Shown one piece after another: positions 7,735 through 16,114 of a stretch of DNA of 48,273 bases. The DNA is taken from contig CAJXSN010000017.1 of the NCBI GenBank assembly GCA_913060895.1, positions 1 to 48,273 of the forward strand, in the 5' to 3' direction. The DNA is from an uncultured Sphingomonadaceae bacterium. GTDB lineage: Bacteria > Pseudomonadota > Alphaproteobacteria > Sphingomonadales > Sphingomonadaceae. Made by a program: the position numbers and the translations under genes. Numbering within the stretch: the stretch's first letter is position 1; each line of letters begins with the position of its first letter. The notes beneath the pieces are model-generated. The model saw only the letters and a list, made by a program, of their open reading frames with translations, had not been told where the DNA came from and searched no databases.

Positions 7735-8948
7735 ACGCCCGCAGCCGCAAGCGCCGCGTCCATATCCTCGGTCACATCGGCAATATCTTCCAGCCCCACA
7801 TTGATGCGAAGCAGGCCCTCCGTCACACCCATCGAAGTTCGGGCGTCTTCGTCCAATCCGGCATGGGTAGTGCTCGCGGGATGGCACATCAGGCTGCGGG
7901 CATCGCCGATATTGTTGGAGATATCGACCAGCTTCAAGGCGTCCAGCACGGCGAAGGCGCGGGCGCGTGTACCGACATCGAAGGCAAAGATCGGGCCGGT
8001 CGCATCCATCTGCACCATCGCCAGATCATGGCGCGGGTGGCTGGGCAGGCCGGGATGCAGCATACGGCCCCCTGCCTTATCCAGACGCGGCTCCAGGAAT
8101 TTGCCCAGTTTAACGGCGTTTTCGCTTTGCCGGTGCGCGCGCAGGTCCAGCGTCTCCAGCCCTTTCAACACGACCCATGCGTTGAACGGCGCGCAGTTCG
8201 GGCCGGTATTGCGCTGGAACGGCAGGAGGACATCCTCGATCCATTCCTCGCTGCCGCACACGGCTCCTGCCAACACGCGCCCTTGCCCGTCCATCAGCTT
8301 CGTCGCACTGTAAGCTACGACATCCGCGCCAAATTCCATCGGCCGCTGGAGAGCGGGGCTGGCAAAGGCATTGTCGACCACAGTGGTGATCCCGTGCGCT
8401 TTAGCCACGCCGCAAACATGGGCCAGATCGACAACGTCCAGTGTGGGGTTGGCGGGCGTTTCGAAGAAAAACACCTTGGTATTGGGACGGATCGCAGCTT
8501 CCCATGCGTCATTGTCAGCGCTGTCGATCACGGTGGTTTCGATCCCGAAACGCGGCAGAAGATGATCGACCAGCCAACGGCATGAGCCGAACGCCGCGCG
8601 CGCGGCCACGCAGTGGTCACCTGCCGATAACTGGCACAGCAGGGCTGCCGTCATCGCCGCCATCCCGCTGGCCTGGGCGCGGCAGGCGCCAGCCCCCTCC
8701 ATCAACGCAATACGTTCCTCCAGCATTGCGACGGTGGGATTTTGCAGGCGGGAATAGGTCATGCCCGGCGCATCGCCCGCGAACCTGTCGGCCACGGTCT
8801 GCGCATCGTCGTAGGTATAACCCGAGGTGAGGAAGAGCGCCTCGCTCGTCTCCCCATGCTCGCTGCGCCATGTGCCGCCGCGCACGGCACGGGTGGCAGG
8901 GCGCCAGTTGCGGGTAATCGAGCGGTCTGTTCCGGTGGTCTTTTTCAT
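7731..8948 (-). CDS. metZ: O-succinylhomoserine sulfhydrylase
   Basis: 405 residues; ATG at 8948. A Cys/Met metabolism PLP-dependent (gamma-family) enzyme that makes homocysteine from O-succinyl- or O-acetylhomoserine and sulfide. Visible signatures: YSRLQNPTVAMLEERIALMEG (PLP phosphate region; pattern continues at residues 65-85), FFETPANPT (161-169), and the Schiff-base lysine in YSATKLMDGQGRV (K217). The fold type and the STGPNCAPFNAW-like region favour MetZ over cystathionine gamma-synthase. It is apparently monocistronic. The AGGG ribosome binding site lies in the 3' arm of a small hairpin abutting the ATG. I found no SAM-II-like riboswitch in the 77-base leader before the neighbouring terminator. 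Confidence 0.9.
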   Translation of the reverse strand: MKKTTGTDRSITRNWRPATRAVRGGTWRSEHGETSEALFLTSGYTYDDAQTVADRFAGDAPGMTYSRLQNPTVAMLEERIALMEGAGACRAQASGMAAMTAALLCQLSAGDHCVAARAAFGSCRWLVDHLLPRFGIETTVIDSADNDAWEAAIRPNTKVFFFETPANPTLDVVDLAHVCGVAKAHGITTVVDNAFASPALQRPMEFGADVVAYSATKLMDGQGRVLAGAVCGSEEWIEDVLLPFQRNTGPNCAPFNAWVVLKGLETLDLRAHRQSENAVKLGKFLEPRLDKAGGRMLHPGLPSHPRHDLAMVQMDATGPIFAFDVGTRARAFAVLDALKLVDISNNIGDARSLMCHPASTTHAGLDEDARTSMGVTEGLLRINVGLEDIADVTEDMDAALAAAGV

Positions 8949-8949
8949 T

Positions 8950-8970
8950 GCCCTGCCCGCTTAGGCAGGC
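8950..8970 (-). promoter_or_regulatory. Hairpin covering the metZ ribosome binding site
   Basis: On the minus strand CCTGCC-TAAGCG-GGCAGG forms a 6-bp stem whose 3' arm contains the AGGG in front of the metZ ATG (8948). This could lower or gate translation initiation. Confidence 0.35.
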
Positions 8971-9025
8971 ATGCAGCATGCGGCAAGTATGACAATGGCC
9001 TCTCCCAGCGCATCCTTCTCCAGCA

Positions 9026-9058
9026 CAAAAAAAACGGGGCCCGAAGGAGCCCCGTTTT
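9026..9058 (-). terminator. Rho-independent terminator of the 76-aa poly-Asp protein gene
   Basis: AAAACGGGGC (9031-9040) pairs with GCCCCGTTTT (9049-9058), with further pairing inside the loop. Read on the minus strand, the hairpin ends in a run of eight T. The gene's stop codon is 20 bases upstream. The flanking A and T runs could let it work in both directions. Confidence 0.85.
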
Positions 9059-9077
9059 CAATCATGTTAAAGATGCC

Positions 9078-9308
9078 TTAGTTGCTGACGGGCACGTCAT
9101 CGTCATCATCGTCATCGTCCGATACGATCAGCGCAATCATTCCAGCCGCAGCCAGCGCACCAATGATGAAAATAGGGGCAACTTCGCCGCCCATTTCGCT
9201 GGATTCACCAACCGGAGCAGAACGTGCGGACACGGTTGCCTGCGCTGCGAGCGGGGCAGTTGCCATTGCAACTGCAGCGGCTGCCATTCCAAGTGACTTC
9301 AATTTCAT
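9078..9308 (-). CDS. Small membrane protein with poly-Asp tail, paralogue 1
   Basis: 76 residues; ATG at 9308 with TGGAG ribosome binding site. An N-terminal signal-like segment (MKLKSLGMAAAAVAMATAP, then LAAQA, possible cleavage after AQA) is followed by a short polar linker containing SARSAPVGESSE, one hydrophobic helix (IFIIGALAAAGMIALIV), eight consecutive Asp, and VPVSN. It is clearly related to the protein at 9586-9810, with the same start MKLKSLG, RSAP linker, helix and Asp tail. I recall similar undescribed small proteins in Erythrobacteraceae. Acid directly after a membrane helix is unusual for a cytoplasmic stop-transfer end. The function is unknown. Confidence 0.85.
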   Translation of the reverse strand: MKLKSLGMAAAAVAMATAPLAAQATVSARSAPVGESSEMGGEVAPIFIIGALAAAGMIALIVSDDDDDDDDVPVSN

Positions 9309-9342
9309 AATTTTACTCCATTAGCATTTGTTACGACCGTCA

Positions 9343-9357
9343 ACTCCCGTTTGGAGT
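9343..9357 (-). promoter_or_regulatory. Leader hairpin of poly-Asp paralogue 1
   Basis: ACTCC (9343-9347) and GGAGT (9353-9357) form a small stem 34 bases upstream of the start codon, at the same relative place as the hairpin upstream of paralogue 2. Further upstream, GGCATAGG (9371-9378) and TAGTATG (9401-9407) also recur upstream of paralogue 2. The 209-bp gap 9309-9517 otherwise holds nothing I can support. Confidence 0.4.
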
Positions 9358-9517
9358 CTACCAGTCTAAAGGCATAGGCGATCCGGACCGCTTCAATCAG
9401 TAGTATGACACGTAACGGAACGTAGAACCCTCCAATTATCAAACACTCGCCGTGCGGCAGTGTTCCCGGAAGTTTGAAACCCTACCTTTTCGAACCCACT
9501 CCCATCCTCTGCTGCGC

Positions 9518-9548
9518 AAAAAAACGGGGCCCGCAATGGACCCCGTTC
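9518..9548 (-). terminator. Rho-independent terminator of the 74-aa poly-Asp protein gene
   Basis: AACGGGG (9523-9529) pairs with CCCCGTT (9541-9547), extended by CC/GG pairs and one G-T wobble; on the minus strand it is followed by seven T. It is nearly the same hairpin as at 9026-9058, consistent with duplication of the whole transcription unit. Confidence 0.85.
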
Positions 9549-9585
9549 CTTAATCTTCAGCGATGTTCCTTAGAAGGAACGAAAC

Positions 9586-9810
9586 TTATGCGCTAACCGC
9601 ATCATCGTCGTCATCGTCGTCGGCAATGATGACAATACCTGCAATCACGGCTGCTGCGGCAAGCACAGCGATCAGAACGCCGTTCTGGCCTTCCAGTTCG
9701 CTCGCGCTGGCAATAGGTGCCGAACGATCAGAAGCGACGGCCTGTGCTGCAACTGGTGCGGTCGCCAGACCAAGTGCGGCGACGGCAAGTCCGAGAGACT
9801 TCAATTTCAT
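9586..9810 (-). CDS. Small membrane protein with poly-Asp tail, paralogue 2
   Basis: 74 residues; ATG at 9810 with CTGGAG ribosome binding site. Same plan as its neighbour: MKLKSLGLAVAALGLATAP signal-like segment with AAQA, linker SDRSAPIASASELEGQ, one hydrophobic helix (VLIAVLAAAAVIAGIVIIA), seven Asp, then AVSA. The Asp codons are an alternating GAC/GAT run, so tail length could vary by slippage. The two genes are not obviously co-transcribed, since each has its own leader and terminator. Likely location is the inner membrane with the acidic end exposed; which side it faces cannot be decided from the sequence. Function unknown. Confidence 0.85.
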   Translation of the reverse strand: MKLKSLGLAVAALGLATAPVAAQAVASDRSAPIASASELEGQNGVLIAVLAAAAVIAGIVIIADDDDDDDAVSA

Positions 9811-9844
9811 GACTTAACTCCAGATAGTTATTCTGCGACCGCTC

Positions 9845-9859
9845 ACCCCGGAACGGGGT
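9845..9859 (-). promoter_or_regulatory. Leader hairpin of poly-Asp paralogue 2
   Basis: ACCCCG (9845-9850) GAA CGGGGT (9854-9859) is a 6-bp stem with a 3-base loop, 34 bases upstream of the ATG. GGTATAGG (9873-9880) and TAGTATG (9900-9906) lie further upstream and match the pair upstream of paralogue 1, probably part of a shared promoter or operator. The rest of 9811-10057 is AT-rich in part (TATATTATA near 9952) and may also serve the plus-strand gene. Confidence 0.4.
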
Positions 9860-10057
9860 TTGCCTCAATCACGGTATAGGTAAATGCAGCCTGCAGCGAT
9901 AGTATGTATCCGACATTTTCTAGCTGCCTGCATATATGGCATAAACCCCTGTTATATTATAGCAAAATGTTCACTTGCAGCTCCCGTTCATCCAGCGCGA
10001 GCGCATTTTCTTATCCCTTTGTCTGAAATCGCAAGACCGGCAGAGCATCGAGTCGCA

Positions 10058-11425
10058 ATGGGCGAGCAGTTTCGGGTGCGCCAGACATCGCTTGCGGTAA
10101 AACGGCTTGGTGGTATCCCTGCGCCGCCGATGTTACCCCTCGCCCATCCTGCTCCGAAACCTGCCGATCCGGTCGGGCTCACACTGGCCATCACGGCAGC
10201 GTTTTTCGGCCTCACACTCTGGCGGCTGACAGTCCCGCCAGGGCTGTACTTCGATGAAGTCCATTATGTGCCGGCCGCGCGCATTCTGCTTGATCTGGAA
10301 GGCTGGCCCAATGCCGAGCATCCTCCGCTCGGCAAGCTCATCATTGCTGCCGGTATCGCTGTGCTCGGTGATAGTCCGCTGGGCTGGCGGCTACCCTCTG
10401 CGCTGGCTGCTTCCCTGGCGCTGTTCGCTTTCACCCGCGCGCTCTGGTTTGCCAGCGAGCGCAGACCGGCGACCATCGGTTATGCCCTGCTGCTGGCGAG
10501 CGGGTTTCAACTGTTTGTGCATGCCCGCATCGCCATTCTGGACGGGTTCTTCATTGCCTTTCTGAGCCTGGCTCTATGGCAGGCTGCAGGTGCAGTGCGG
10601 CAGCCGGAGACCGGGCGCTGGCGGCTGGCCGTGTGCGGCACAGCGATCGGAGCCGCACTGGCCACCAAATGGACGATGATCCCGTTCGCGCCGCTGTTCG
10701 GTCTCGCGTTTCTGGCCGCCCGCATGGGCGCCGGTCGCCGGCGTCTGCTGCTGAGCCGCCGGGGTGCGCCGGTGCCGGGTATAACGCTGGTAGAGGCTTT
10801 CGTGTGGCTCGGCATCGTACCGGTGCTGGTTTATATTGCCAGCTTTGCGCCTGCATTGATGGTAACGCCTTCGCCTTTCATCACCTCCTTCACAATCACC
10901 GATCTGTGGGATCTGCAGCACCGGATGCTAGCCATGCAGCAGAGCGTGAAGGAAGCGCATACCTATCAGAGCGTGTGGTCCGAGTGGATCCTGAACTGGC
11001 GACCCATCTGGTATCTGTACGAGCCGGTGGAAGGCGTGCAGCGCGGCGTGTTGCTGGTGGGCAATCCGCTGACGATGCTGGCCGGACTGCCCGCTCTTGC
11101 TTGGTGTGTCTGGGCCGGTCTGGTCCGCCGCCGATGGGACGCGGCAGCAATTGCCATCCTGTTCGCAGCGGCAATGGTGTTCTGGATTGCCGCGCCCAAG
11201 CCGGTGCAATTCTATTACCACTATTTCGCTGCAAGCTGTTTCCTGCTGGCTGCGCTGGCGCTGGCTATGGATGCCCTGTGGCAGCGCGGACTTCGCTGGC
11301 CGATGGTGGCGATAACGGGTGCCGCGCTGGCGCTGTTCGCATGGTTCCATCCAATCCTTAGCGCCGCACCGCTGGAGAACACGGGCAGCTTCGCCAGATA
11401 CACATGGTTGCCATCATGGATTTGA
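10058..11425 (+). CDS. PMT-family (phospholipid carrier-dependent) glycosyltransferase
   Basis: 455 residues from the ATG at 10058; the ATG at 10130 (431 residues) is equally plausible, and no start has a clear ribosome binding site. A multi-pass membrane protein with the GT39/PMT N-terminal signature: PPGLYFDEVHYVPAAR (catalytic Asp in FDE) and EHPPLGKL in the first periplasmic loop. About ten hydrophobic segments follow, with YHYFAASCFLLAALAL near the C-terminus. Such enzymes move a sugar from a polyprenyl-phosphate carrier to a protein or lipid acceptor on the outer face of the inner membrane. The convergent neighbour is a GT2-GtrA fusion that could make or flip the donor. Confidence 0.85.
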   Translation: MGEQFRVRQTSLAVKRLGGIPAPPMLPLAHPAPKPADPVGLTLAITAAFFGLTLWRLTVPPGLYFDEVHYVPAARILLDLEGWPNAEHPPLGKLIIAAGIAVLGDSPLGWRLPSALAASLALFAFTRALWFASERRPATIGYALLLASGFQLFVHARIAILDGFFIAFLSLALWQAAGAVRQPETGRWRLAVCGTAIGAALATKWTMIPFAPLFGLAFLAARMGAGRRRLLLSRRGAPVPGITLVEAFVWLGIVPVLVYIASFAPALMVTPSPFITSFTITDLWDLQHRMLAMQQSVKEAHTYQSVWSEWILNWRPIWYLYEPVEGVQRGVLLVGNPLTMLAGLPALAWCVWAGLVRRRWDAAAIAILFAAAMVFWIAAPKPVQFYYHYFAASCFLLAALALAMDALWQRGLRWPMVAITGAALALFAWFHPILSAAPLENTGSFARYTWLPSWI

Positions 11426-11444
11426 TCGCGCGTCTGCCGATCCC

Positions 11445-12533
11445 CTAATACCGCCCCCAGACAAACCGGCTGGACAGGGCGTAGTTCCATACCGCCCCGA
11501 TCACGATGCCTGCACCTGCTGCTAGCATCCAATGCACACCCCGCGCTTCCAGCAATCCGGCCAGCGCGATATTGGCCAGAGCGCCTACCGCGCATGTTGC
11601 GCAGAACCCCAGCCAACCGCGCAGCACCGCGCCTGTCCCGCGCAGCCGCCGGTCGGCATAGGTCAACTGGTTGTTCAGCCAGAAATTGAAGCTCATCGCG
11701 GCAAAGGTTGCCAGCGCCTGAGCAAGAATAAACCCGCTGCCAGCCATCAGATACAGCAGCGCAAGCACCGCCATGTGCACACCCACACCAACAGCGCCGA
11801 CCGTGGCAAACAGCGCAAAGCGGGTCGGCACGAACCGGCCCAGCAGCCGATCATACAGGCCGACGAGAAACTCGAATGCTATGGTCCGGTCCAGCTTGCT
11901 CTGCCCACTGCGCCGCCCGGCAAAATGCAGCGGAATTTCAGTAATCCGCAAAGGTTCGGCAGAGGCGCTGAGAATATCGAGCAGGATCTTGAACCCGATG
12001 CCGGAAAGACGCGGGGCGAGGCTACGCAGGCGCTCCGTTTCAAGCAGGAAATATCCGCTCATCGGATCGGTCAATTCGGTGCCCGTCAGCTTGCAGGCAA
12101 GCCGATTGGCAAGGCGCGATGCGTTTTCTCTGCCCACACCCTCCAGCCCGCCTGCATCCGCCCCGGGCATGAAGCGCGAGGCGACAACGATATCCGCTTT
12201 GCCGCCGCTGACATCCGCCAACATGGCAGGCAGCAACGCCGGATCATGCTGGTGATCGGCATCCATCACGGCGACGTACTGCGCTGCCGTGGCGCACGCA
12301 CCCTCGACCACGGCAGAAGCCAGCCCGCGTCTGCCGAATCTCTCGATCACCCGAATACGCGGGTCCGCCAATGCGAGCGCCCGCGCTGCATCGGCGGTAC
12401 CATCCGCGCTGTTATCATCGACGATGATCGCTTCCCACGTGATACCGCCCAGCGCCGTGTCCAGCCGCGTGATCAGCGGAGCTAGGTTCTCCCGCTCGTT
12501 CAGAGTGGGCAGGATAATGGCGAGTTGGGGCAT
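11445..12533 (-). CDS. GT2 (dolichyl-phosphate-mannose-synthase-like) glycosyltransferase fused to GtrA
   Basis: 362 residues from the ATG at 12533, where the GT2 fold begins at once (MPQLAIILPTLNERENL). Nucleotide-sugar and metal binding: VDDNSADGT (DD at 39-40) and VMDADHQHD (DAD at 91-93). Residues up to about 230 form the polyprenyl-phosphate sugar synthase domain (GFKILLDIL and FAGRRSGQSKL are typical). From about 235 on there are four membrane helices of the GtrA family (FNFWLNNQLTY hallmark). The fusion suggests synthesis plus membrane handling of a polyprenyl-phosphate sugar. It lies 13 bp after leuB, so it may be co-transcribed with that housekeeping run. Confidence 0.88.
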   Translation of the reverse strand: MPQLAIILPTLNERENLAPLITRLDTALGGITWEAIIVDDNSADGTADAARALALADPRIRVIERFGRRGLASAVVEGACATAAQYVAVMDADHQHDPALLPAMLADVSGGKADIVVASRFMPGADAGGLEGVGRENASRLANRLACKLTGTELTDPMSGYFLLETERLRSLAPRLSGIGFKILLDILSASAEPLRITEIPLHFAGRRSGQSKLDRTIAFEFLVGLYDRLLGRFVPTRFALFATVGAVGVGVHMAVLALLYLMAGSGFILAQALATFAAMSFNFWLNNQLTYADRRLRGTGAVLRGWLGFCATCAVGALANIALAGLLEARGVHWMLAAGAGIVIGAVWNYALSSRFVWGRY

Positions 12534-12546
12534 GATGCCCGCAACC

Positions 12547-13605
12547 TTACAGGCGGGACAGCACCGCGTCAGCCAATTCCCGCGTTCCGGCGCTTCCACC
12601 CAGATCGAAGCCGCGTGCGCCATCCGCCAGTGCCTGTTCCACGGCGCGCTCTATGCGGACGGCGTTTTCCTCCTGTTTGAAAGAATGGCGCAGCATCATG
12701 GCTGCCGACAGGATCGCGGCCAGCGGATTGGCCTTGCCATGCCCGGCAATATCCGGCGCACTGCCGTGGATCGGTTCATACAGACCGAACGTGCCATGCG
12801 CCGTTTCCCGCTCACCCAGAGATGCGCTGGGCAGCAGGCCGATAGAGCCTACGCACATGCTGGCCTGATCGGACAGAATATCGCCGAACAGATTGCCGGT
12901 GACGATCGTATCGAATTGTCCCGGTTCGCGGACCATCTGCATCGCCGCATTGTCGACATACAGATGTTCGAGCGCCACATCCGGGTATTCTTCGGCGACC
13001 TCCACCACTACATCGCGCCACAACTGGCTGGTTTCCAGCACGTTGGCCTTGTCCACGCTGGTCAGACGTTTGCTACGGCCTTGCGCTGCACGGAAAGCCA
13101 CATGGGCGATGCGGCGCACTTCGCTTGTCGTATAGGCCATACGGTCCCACCCCTCGCGCTGGCCATCATCCAGCGTGTGCGTCCCTTTCTCGCCGAAATA
13201 AACATCGCCATTCAACTCACGGATAATCAGCAGGTCGATTTCGCGGGCAATTTCGGGACGCAGGGCACTCGCATTTTCCAGCCCCTTGAACATGGTAGCG
13301 GGACGCAAATTGGCGAACAGGCCGAGTTCCGATCGCAGTCCCAAAACCGCCTGTTCAGGCCGATGCTCGCGAGGCAAATCGTCGCAGGAGGGATCGCCCA
13401 CAGCGCCGAACAGCACTGCGTCCGCCTCGCGCGCCATCGTCAGCGTTTCGGCGGGCAGCGGGTGGCCGTGGCGGCGATAGGCGGCTGCGCCTACGTCGCC
13501 CTCGAACAGGGTCAGGCCCGGCAAATCCAGCGCATTCAACACACGCACGGCTTCTCCCGTAACTTCAGGGCCAATACCGTCGCCTGCAAAAATCGCTATT
13601 TTCAT
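12547..13605 (-). CDS. leuB: 3-isopropylmalate dehydrogenase
   Basis: 352 residues from the ATG at 13605 ([15 protein letters not shown]). A beta-decarboxylating dehydrogenase of leucine synthesis that oxidises 3-isopropylmalate with NAD+. Visible: GDGIGPEV, the RxxLxLFANLRP substrate segment ([14 protein letters not shown]), [12 protein letters not shown] (arginine and tyrosine of the active site), [13 protein letters not shown] (catalytic Lys/Asp), and [14 protein letters not shown] (metal-binding Asp residues). Length is typical. It sits between recO and the GT2-GtrA gene with short gaps (19 and 13 bp), probably one transcript. No leader or attenuator is visible. Confidence 0.95.
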   Translation of the reverse strand: MKIAIFAGDGIGPEVTGEAVRVLNALDLPGLTLFEGDVGAAAYRRHGHPLPAETLTMAREADAVLFGAVGDPSCDDLPREHRPEQAVLGLRSELGLFANLRPATMFKGLENASALRPEIAREIDLLIIRELNGDVYFGEKGTHTLDDGQREGWDRMAYTTSEVRRIAHVAFRAAQGRSKRLTSVDKANVLETSQLWRDVVVEVAEEYPDVALEHLYVDNAAMQMVREPGQFDTIVTGNLFGDILSDQASMCVGSIGLLPSASLGERETAHGTFGLYEPIHGSAPDIAGHGKANPLAAILSAAMMLRHSFKQEENAVRIERAVEQALADGARGFDLGGSAGTRELADAVLSRL

Positions 13606-13624
13606 GGGTGTTATGCCTGCTTTC

Positions 13625-14221
13625 TCATAATATTCTACGCAGCCTGTCGAGCAGCTGCGCACGGGCGGCCATAGTCTGGCCCTGCCGGTCGGTTAGCAAA
13701 TATTGCGCAATAGGTGCCTCCAGTTTTTCCATGCCGGTGACAATATCGGCTAGCGTCTCCGCCTCTGGGCGCATCCCGCCATAGCCAAGCTCGCGTAGCA
13801 GCAGTGCCTCGTACACAAGCAAGCCGCGGGCCCAGCCCCGCGCGCTCGGCGCCTGACAAATCGCGGCAAGCACTCCCTGCAAGGCACTGAACAGTCCGGG
13901 ATAGGCATTCCGTTCGGCCAGCGCGCTGGCGGTTAACGCGGTGACCCACTGAATGGCCGCGGCAGGCAGCGGCTCACTCAGCCACGGGCCTCGGCTTTCC
14001 AGCAATTCCAGTTTGGCGAAGGGCAGCTGGCTGTCCGAGCGGGCGCGCAATTGAGCCTCCACCAGATTGCCGGGAATGACGACAGGCCGCAATACACGCC
14101 CGCGTCCGCCCGCGACGTAAGCAGCGATCATGCCGTATTGCTGCGTAAACAGCCGCACAATCACGGCGGTTTCGCCATGCGATCTGGCAGAAAGCAGAAT
14201 GGCAGGTGCGCGCAGGTCCAT
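13625..14221 (-). CDS. recO: DNA repair protein RecO
   Basis: 198 residues from the ATG at 14221 ([18 protein letters not shown]). The N-terminal OB fold is evident in [22 protein letters not shown] and in [23 protein letters not shown]. The helical C-terminal part is short, so the protein is about 40 residues smaller than E. coli RecO and lacks the CxxC zinc-binding region. I believe this short form is usual in Sphingomonadales. RecO helps load RecA on SSB-coated DNA in the RecFOR pathway. It lies 21 bp downstream of ubiK. Confidence 0.88.
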   Translation of the reverse strand: MDLRAPAILLSARSHGETAVIVRLFTQQYGMIAAYVAGGRGRVLRPVVIPGNLVEAQLRARSDSQLPFAKLELLESRGPWLSEPLPAAAIQWVTALTASALAERNAYPGLFSALQGVLAAICQAPSARGWARGLLVYEALLLRELGYGGMRPEAETLADIVTGMEKLEAPIAQYLLTDRQGQTMAARAQLLDRLRRIL

Positions 14222-14242
14222 CGGCGCGCGCCCGCCTTCCAA

Positions 14243-14491
14243 TCAGCTCGAAATCTTAGCTTCCAGCGCCTCGATACGCTTTGCCAATGCTTCGTTTTCT
14301 TCGCGCGCCTTGGCCGCCATCGCCTTCACCGCGTCGAATTCCTCACGCGCGATAAAGTCCAATCCGCCGACGGTTTCCTTGACCCGCTCGCGCGCACTCT
14401 CCCGCGCCTCGCGGGTCATGCCTGCAAACGTGCCTGCGGCCCCGTTCATAAGCTTCACGAAATCGGCGATCATCGGGTTCTGACTTTGCAT
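14243..14491 (-). CDS. ubiK: Ubiquinone biosynthesis accessory factor, UbiK/YqiC family
   Basis: 82 residues; ATG at 14491. Opens with MQSQNPMIADFVKLMNGA (family signature), then a charged helix and a C-terminal coiled coil (EFDAVKAMAAKAREENEALAKRIEALE) as in BMFP/UbiK proteins, which trimerise and assist soluble steps of ubiquinone synthesis. Length is typical. It is first in the probable ubiK-recO-leuB-GT2 transcript. The 110-bp gap upstream, to tspO, shows no clear promoter. Confidence 0.88.
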   Translation of the reverse strand: MQSQNPMIADFVKLMNGAAGTFAGMTREARESARERVKETVGGLDFIAREEFDAVKAMAAKAREENEALAKRIEALEAKISS

Positions 14492-14601
14492 GGAAAAGTA
14501 TTTGGGTGAGGTGGAGGTGTTTGTCTAGTCCGAGTGTTTCGTTGTTCGTATGCCCTCCATCGCGCGAAGTCATCGCGGATGTGAGCGCATGAAACAAAAA
14601 A

Positions 14602-15156
14602 TTACAACTCTATTCGCTGGGTGCTGTTGCTGGGCGTCGCGGCATCGTAGTCCGGGTTCGCGATCAGGAATTGATAATTCAGCACCGTGGCGAATATCAC
14701 CCATGCCAGATAGGGCACCAACAGCAGCGCAGCCCCTTTGCGCACCCGCCAGAAAGCCACGACGGTTGCGATAAGCGCGATATTCAGCGCGCCGATAACC
14801 ACCAGCGCCAGCGTAATTTCCTGTGCGCCAAAGAAAGTCGGCGTCCACGCCAGATTGATGATGAACTGAATTATAAAAAGCGCAATCGCCAGCGTCCGCC
14901 CGCGCGCGCCCCATGCGGCGCAGACCAATGCAAGCGCGAACCCCATCATGACGTAAAGGATGGTCCATACAATGCCGAACAGCGCCGGCGGCGGAAAAAT
15001 CGCCGGTTTGTCGAGCATGGCGAACCACGGATTTTCCGGGCCGGACTGGAACAGAAGACCAGAAAGGAAGCCAAGCAAAACGCAGGCGGGAACAGTAAAC
15101 AGCGACCAGCGCAGAAGGCTGGCTCGCAATTGCCCGCGTGAAGCCAAACCGGTCAT
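14602..15156 (-). CDS. tspO: TspO/MBR family tryptophan-rich sensory protein
   Basis: 184 residues from the ATG at 15156, with GGGAGAG ribosome binding site upstream. Five hydrophobic helices and the family hallmarks: KPAIFPPPALFGIVWTILYV (pattern at about residues 49-69), NLAWTPTFFG, and the C-terminal PYLAWVIFATVLNYQF. TspO proteins bind porphyrins and related ligands in the membrane and affect tetrapyrrole and stress regulation in alphaproteobacteria. The N-terminus is about 20 residues longer than the minimal family. It follows tlyA by 92 bp on the same strand. Confidence 0.92.
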   Translation of the reverse strand: MTGLASRGQLRASLLRWSLFTVPACVLLGFLSGLLFQSGPENPWFAMLDKPAIFPPPALFGIVWTILYVMMGFALALVCAAWGARGRTLAIALFIIQFIINLAWTPTFFGAQEITLALVVIGALNIALIATVVAFWRVRKGAALLLVPYLAWVIFATVLNYQFLIANPDYDAATPSNSTQRIEL

Positions 15157-15248
15157 GCACTCTCCCAAAGGTTTGCGTCGTGATTCGTATCCCGCAGGGG
15201 TTTGCCCATTGGTGCGCCGACAAGCAAGCAGGTGAGTCGACCTGTCCC

Positions 15249-16079
15249 TTAAGTGGGCAGGCAAGTTGCACCGACGCGGGCACCGCGCCACGCCGAAACG
15301 AGAAATTCAATGTTGCCCTCCGGCCCCTTGATCGGGCTTTCGACGATTCCATCGACCGTCCAACCGGACTGTTCCAGCCAGGCACGCACATCGTCGCAGG
15401 TTCGCTGATGCAACGCGGTATCGCGCACAACGCCGCCCTTGCCCACTTCTTCGCGCCCGACTTCAAACTGCGGTTTTATCAGCGCGACCACCCGGCAATT
15501 GGGCGCGGCCAGTTCAAACGGGCGCTCCAGCACTTTGGACAGACTGATGAAGCTGGCATCGCACACCACCCAGCTGCATGCCCTGTCAATCTGCTCAGCC
15601 GTCAGAATACGCGCGCTGGTTTTCTCCAATACCGTCACACGGTCATCTTCGCGCAGCTTCCACGCCAGTTGGTTGGTGCCCGAATCGACTGCAAAGACAT
15701 GCTCTGCTCCCTTGCTCAGCAGCACATCGGTAAAGCCCCCGGTAGAACTGCCGATATCCATCGCTGCCATGCCCGCCGGGTCCAGCGCAAAATGTTCGAT
15801 TGCATGCGCCAGTTTAATTCCGCCACGCCCCACCCACGGGTGATCGCGCCCGCGAACCTCCAGCGGTGCATCGGCAGACAGTTGCTGACCCGGTTTCACA
15901 AGTTTGGTTTCGCCGGTAAACACCGTGCCTGCCATCACCAACGCCTGCGCCCGGGTGCGGCTGGGGGCCAGTCCGCGAGTGACCAGCATCTGATCGACGC
16001 GTTCCTTCGCCCGGCTCTTATGCGAAGCTTTCTCCGGCGCTTTCACAGGTTTGGGAACACGTTTGGGCTTGTTGGGCAT
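15249..16079 (-). CDS. tlyA: TlyA-family rRNA 2'-O-methyltransferase / hemolysin-like
   Basis: 276 residues from the ATG at 16079; a GTG six bases upstream is possible. A basic, Lys/Pro-rich lead is followed by an S4 RNA-binding domain (RVDQMLVTRGLAPSRTRAQALVMAG), then an FtsJ-type methyltransferase with VGRGGIKLAHAI, the SAM-binding DIGSSTGGFTDVLL, VDSGTNQL, and ALIKPQFEVGREE (catalytic Lys region). TlyA methylates cytidines in 16S/23S rRNA in mycobacteria. The assignment here is at the family level. The upstream region is shared with the divergent lipoprotein gene (35 bp between starts). Confidence 0.88.
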   Translation of the reverse strand: MPNKPKRVPKPVKAPEKASHKSRAKERVDQMLVTRGLAPSRTRAQALVMAGTVFTGETKLVKPGQQLSADAPLEVRGRDHPWVGRGGIKLAHAIEHFALDPAGMAAMDIGSSTGGFTDVLLSKGAEHVFAVDSGTNQLAWKLREDDRVTVLEKTSARILTAEQIDRACSWVVCDASFISLSKVLERPFELAAPNCRVVALIKPQFEVGREEVGKGGVVRDTALHQRTCDDVRAWLEQSGWTVDGIVESPIKGPEGNIEFLVSAWRGARVGATCLPT

Positions 16080-16114
16080 GGACACAAGGACCGGTTAGCG
16101 CGCATGAGTGCCCC

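Noticed and set aside
7494-8585. 363-codon ORF opposite metZ
   Set aside because: Shadow of the well-supported metZ on the other strand; composition of the translation is not protein-like.
8949-9025. SAM-II or other methionine riboswitch upstream of metZ
   Set aside because: Only 77 bases to the neighbouring terminator and no conserved aptamer sequence; just a small hairpin.
11532-12485. 317-codon ORF opposite the GT2-GtrA gene
   Set aside because: Antisense shadow in high-GC DNA, without recognisable domain or start signal.
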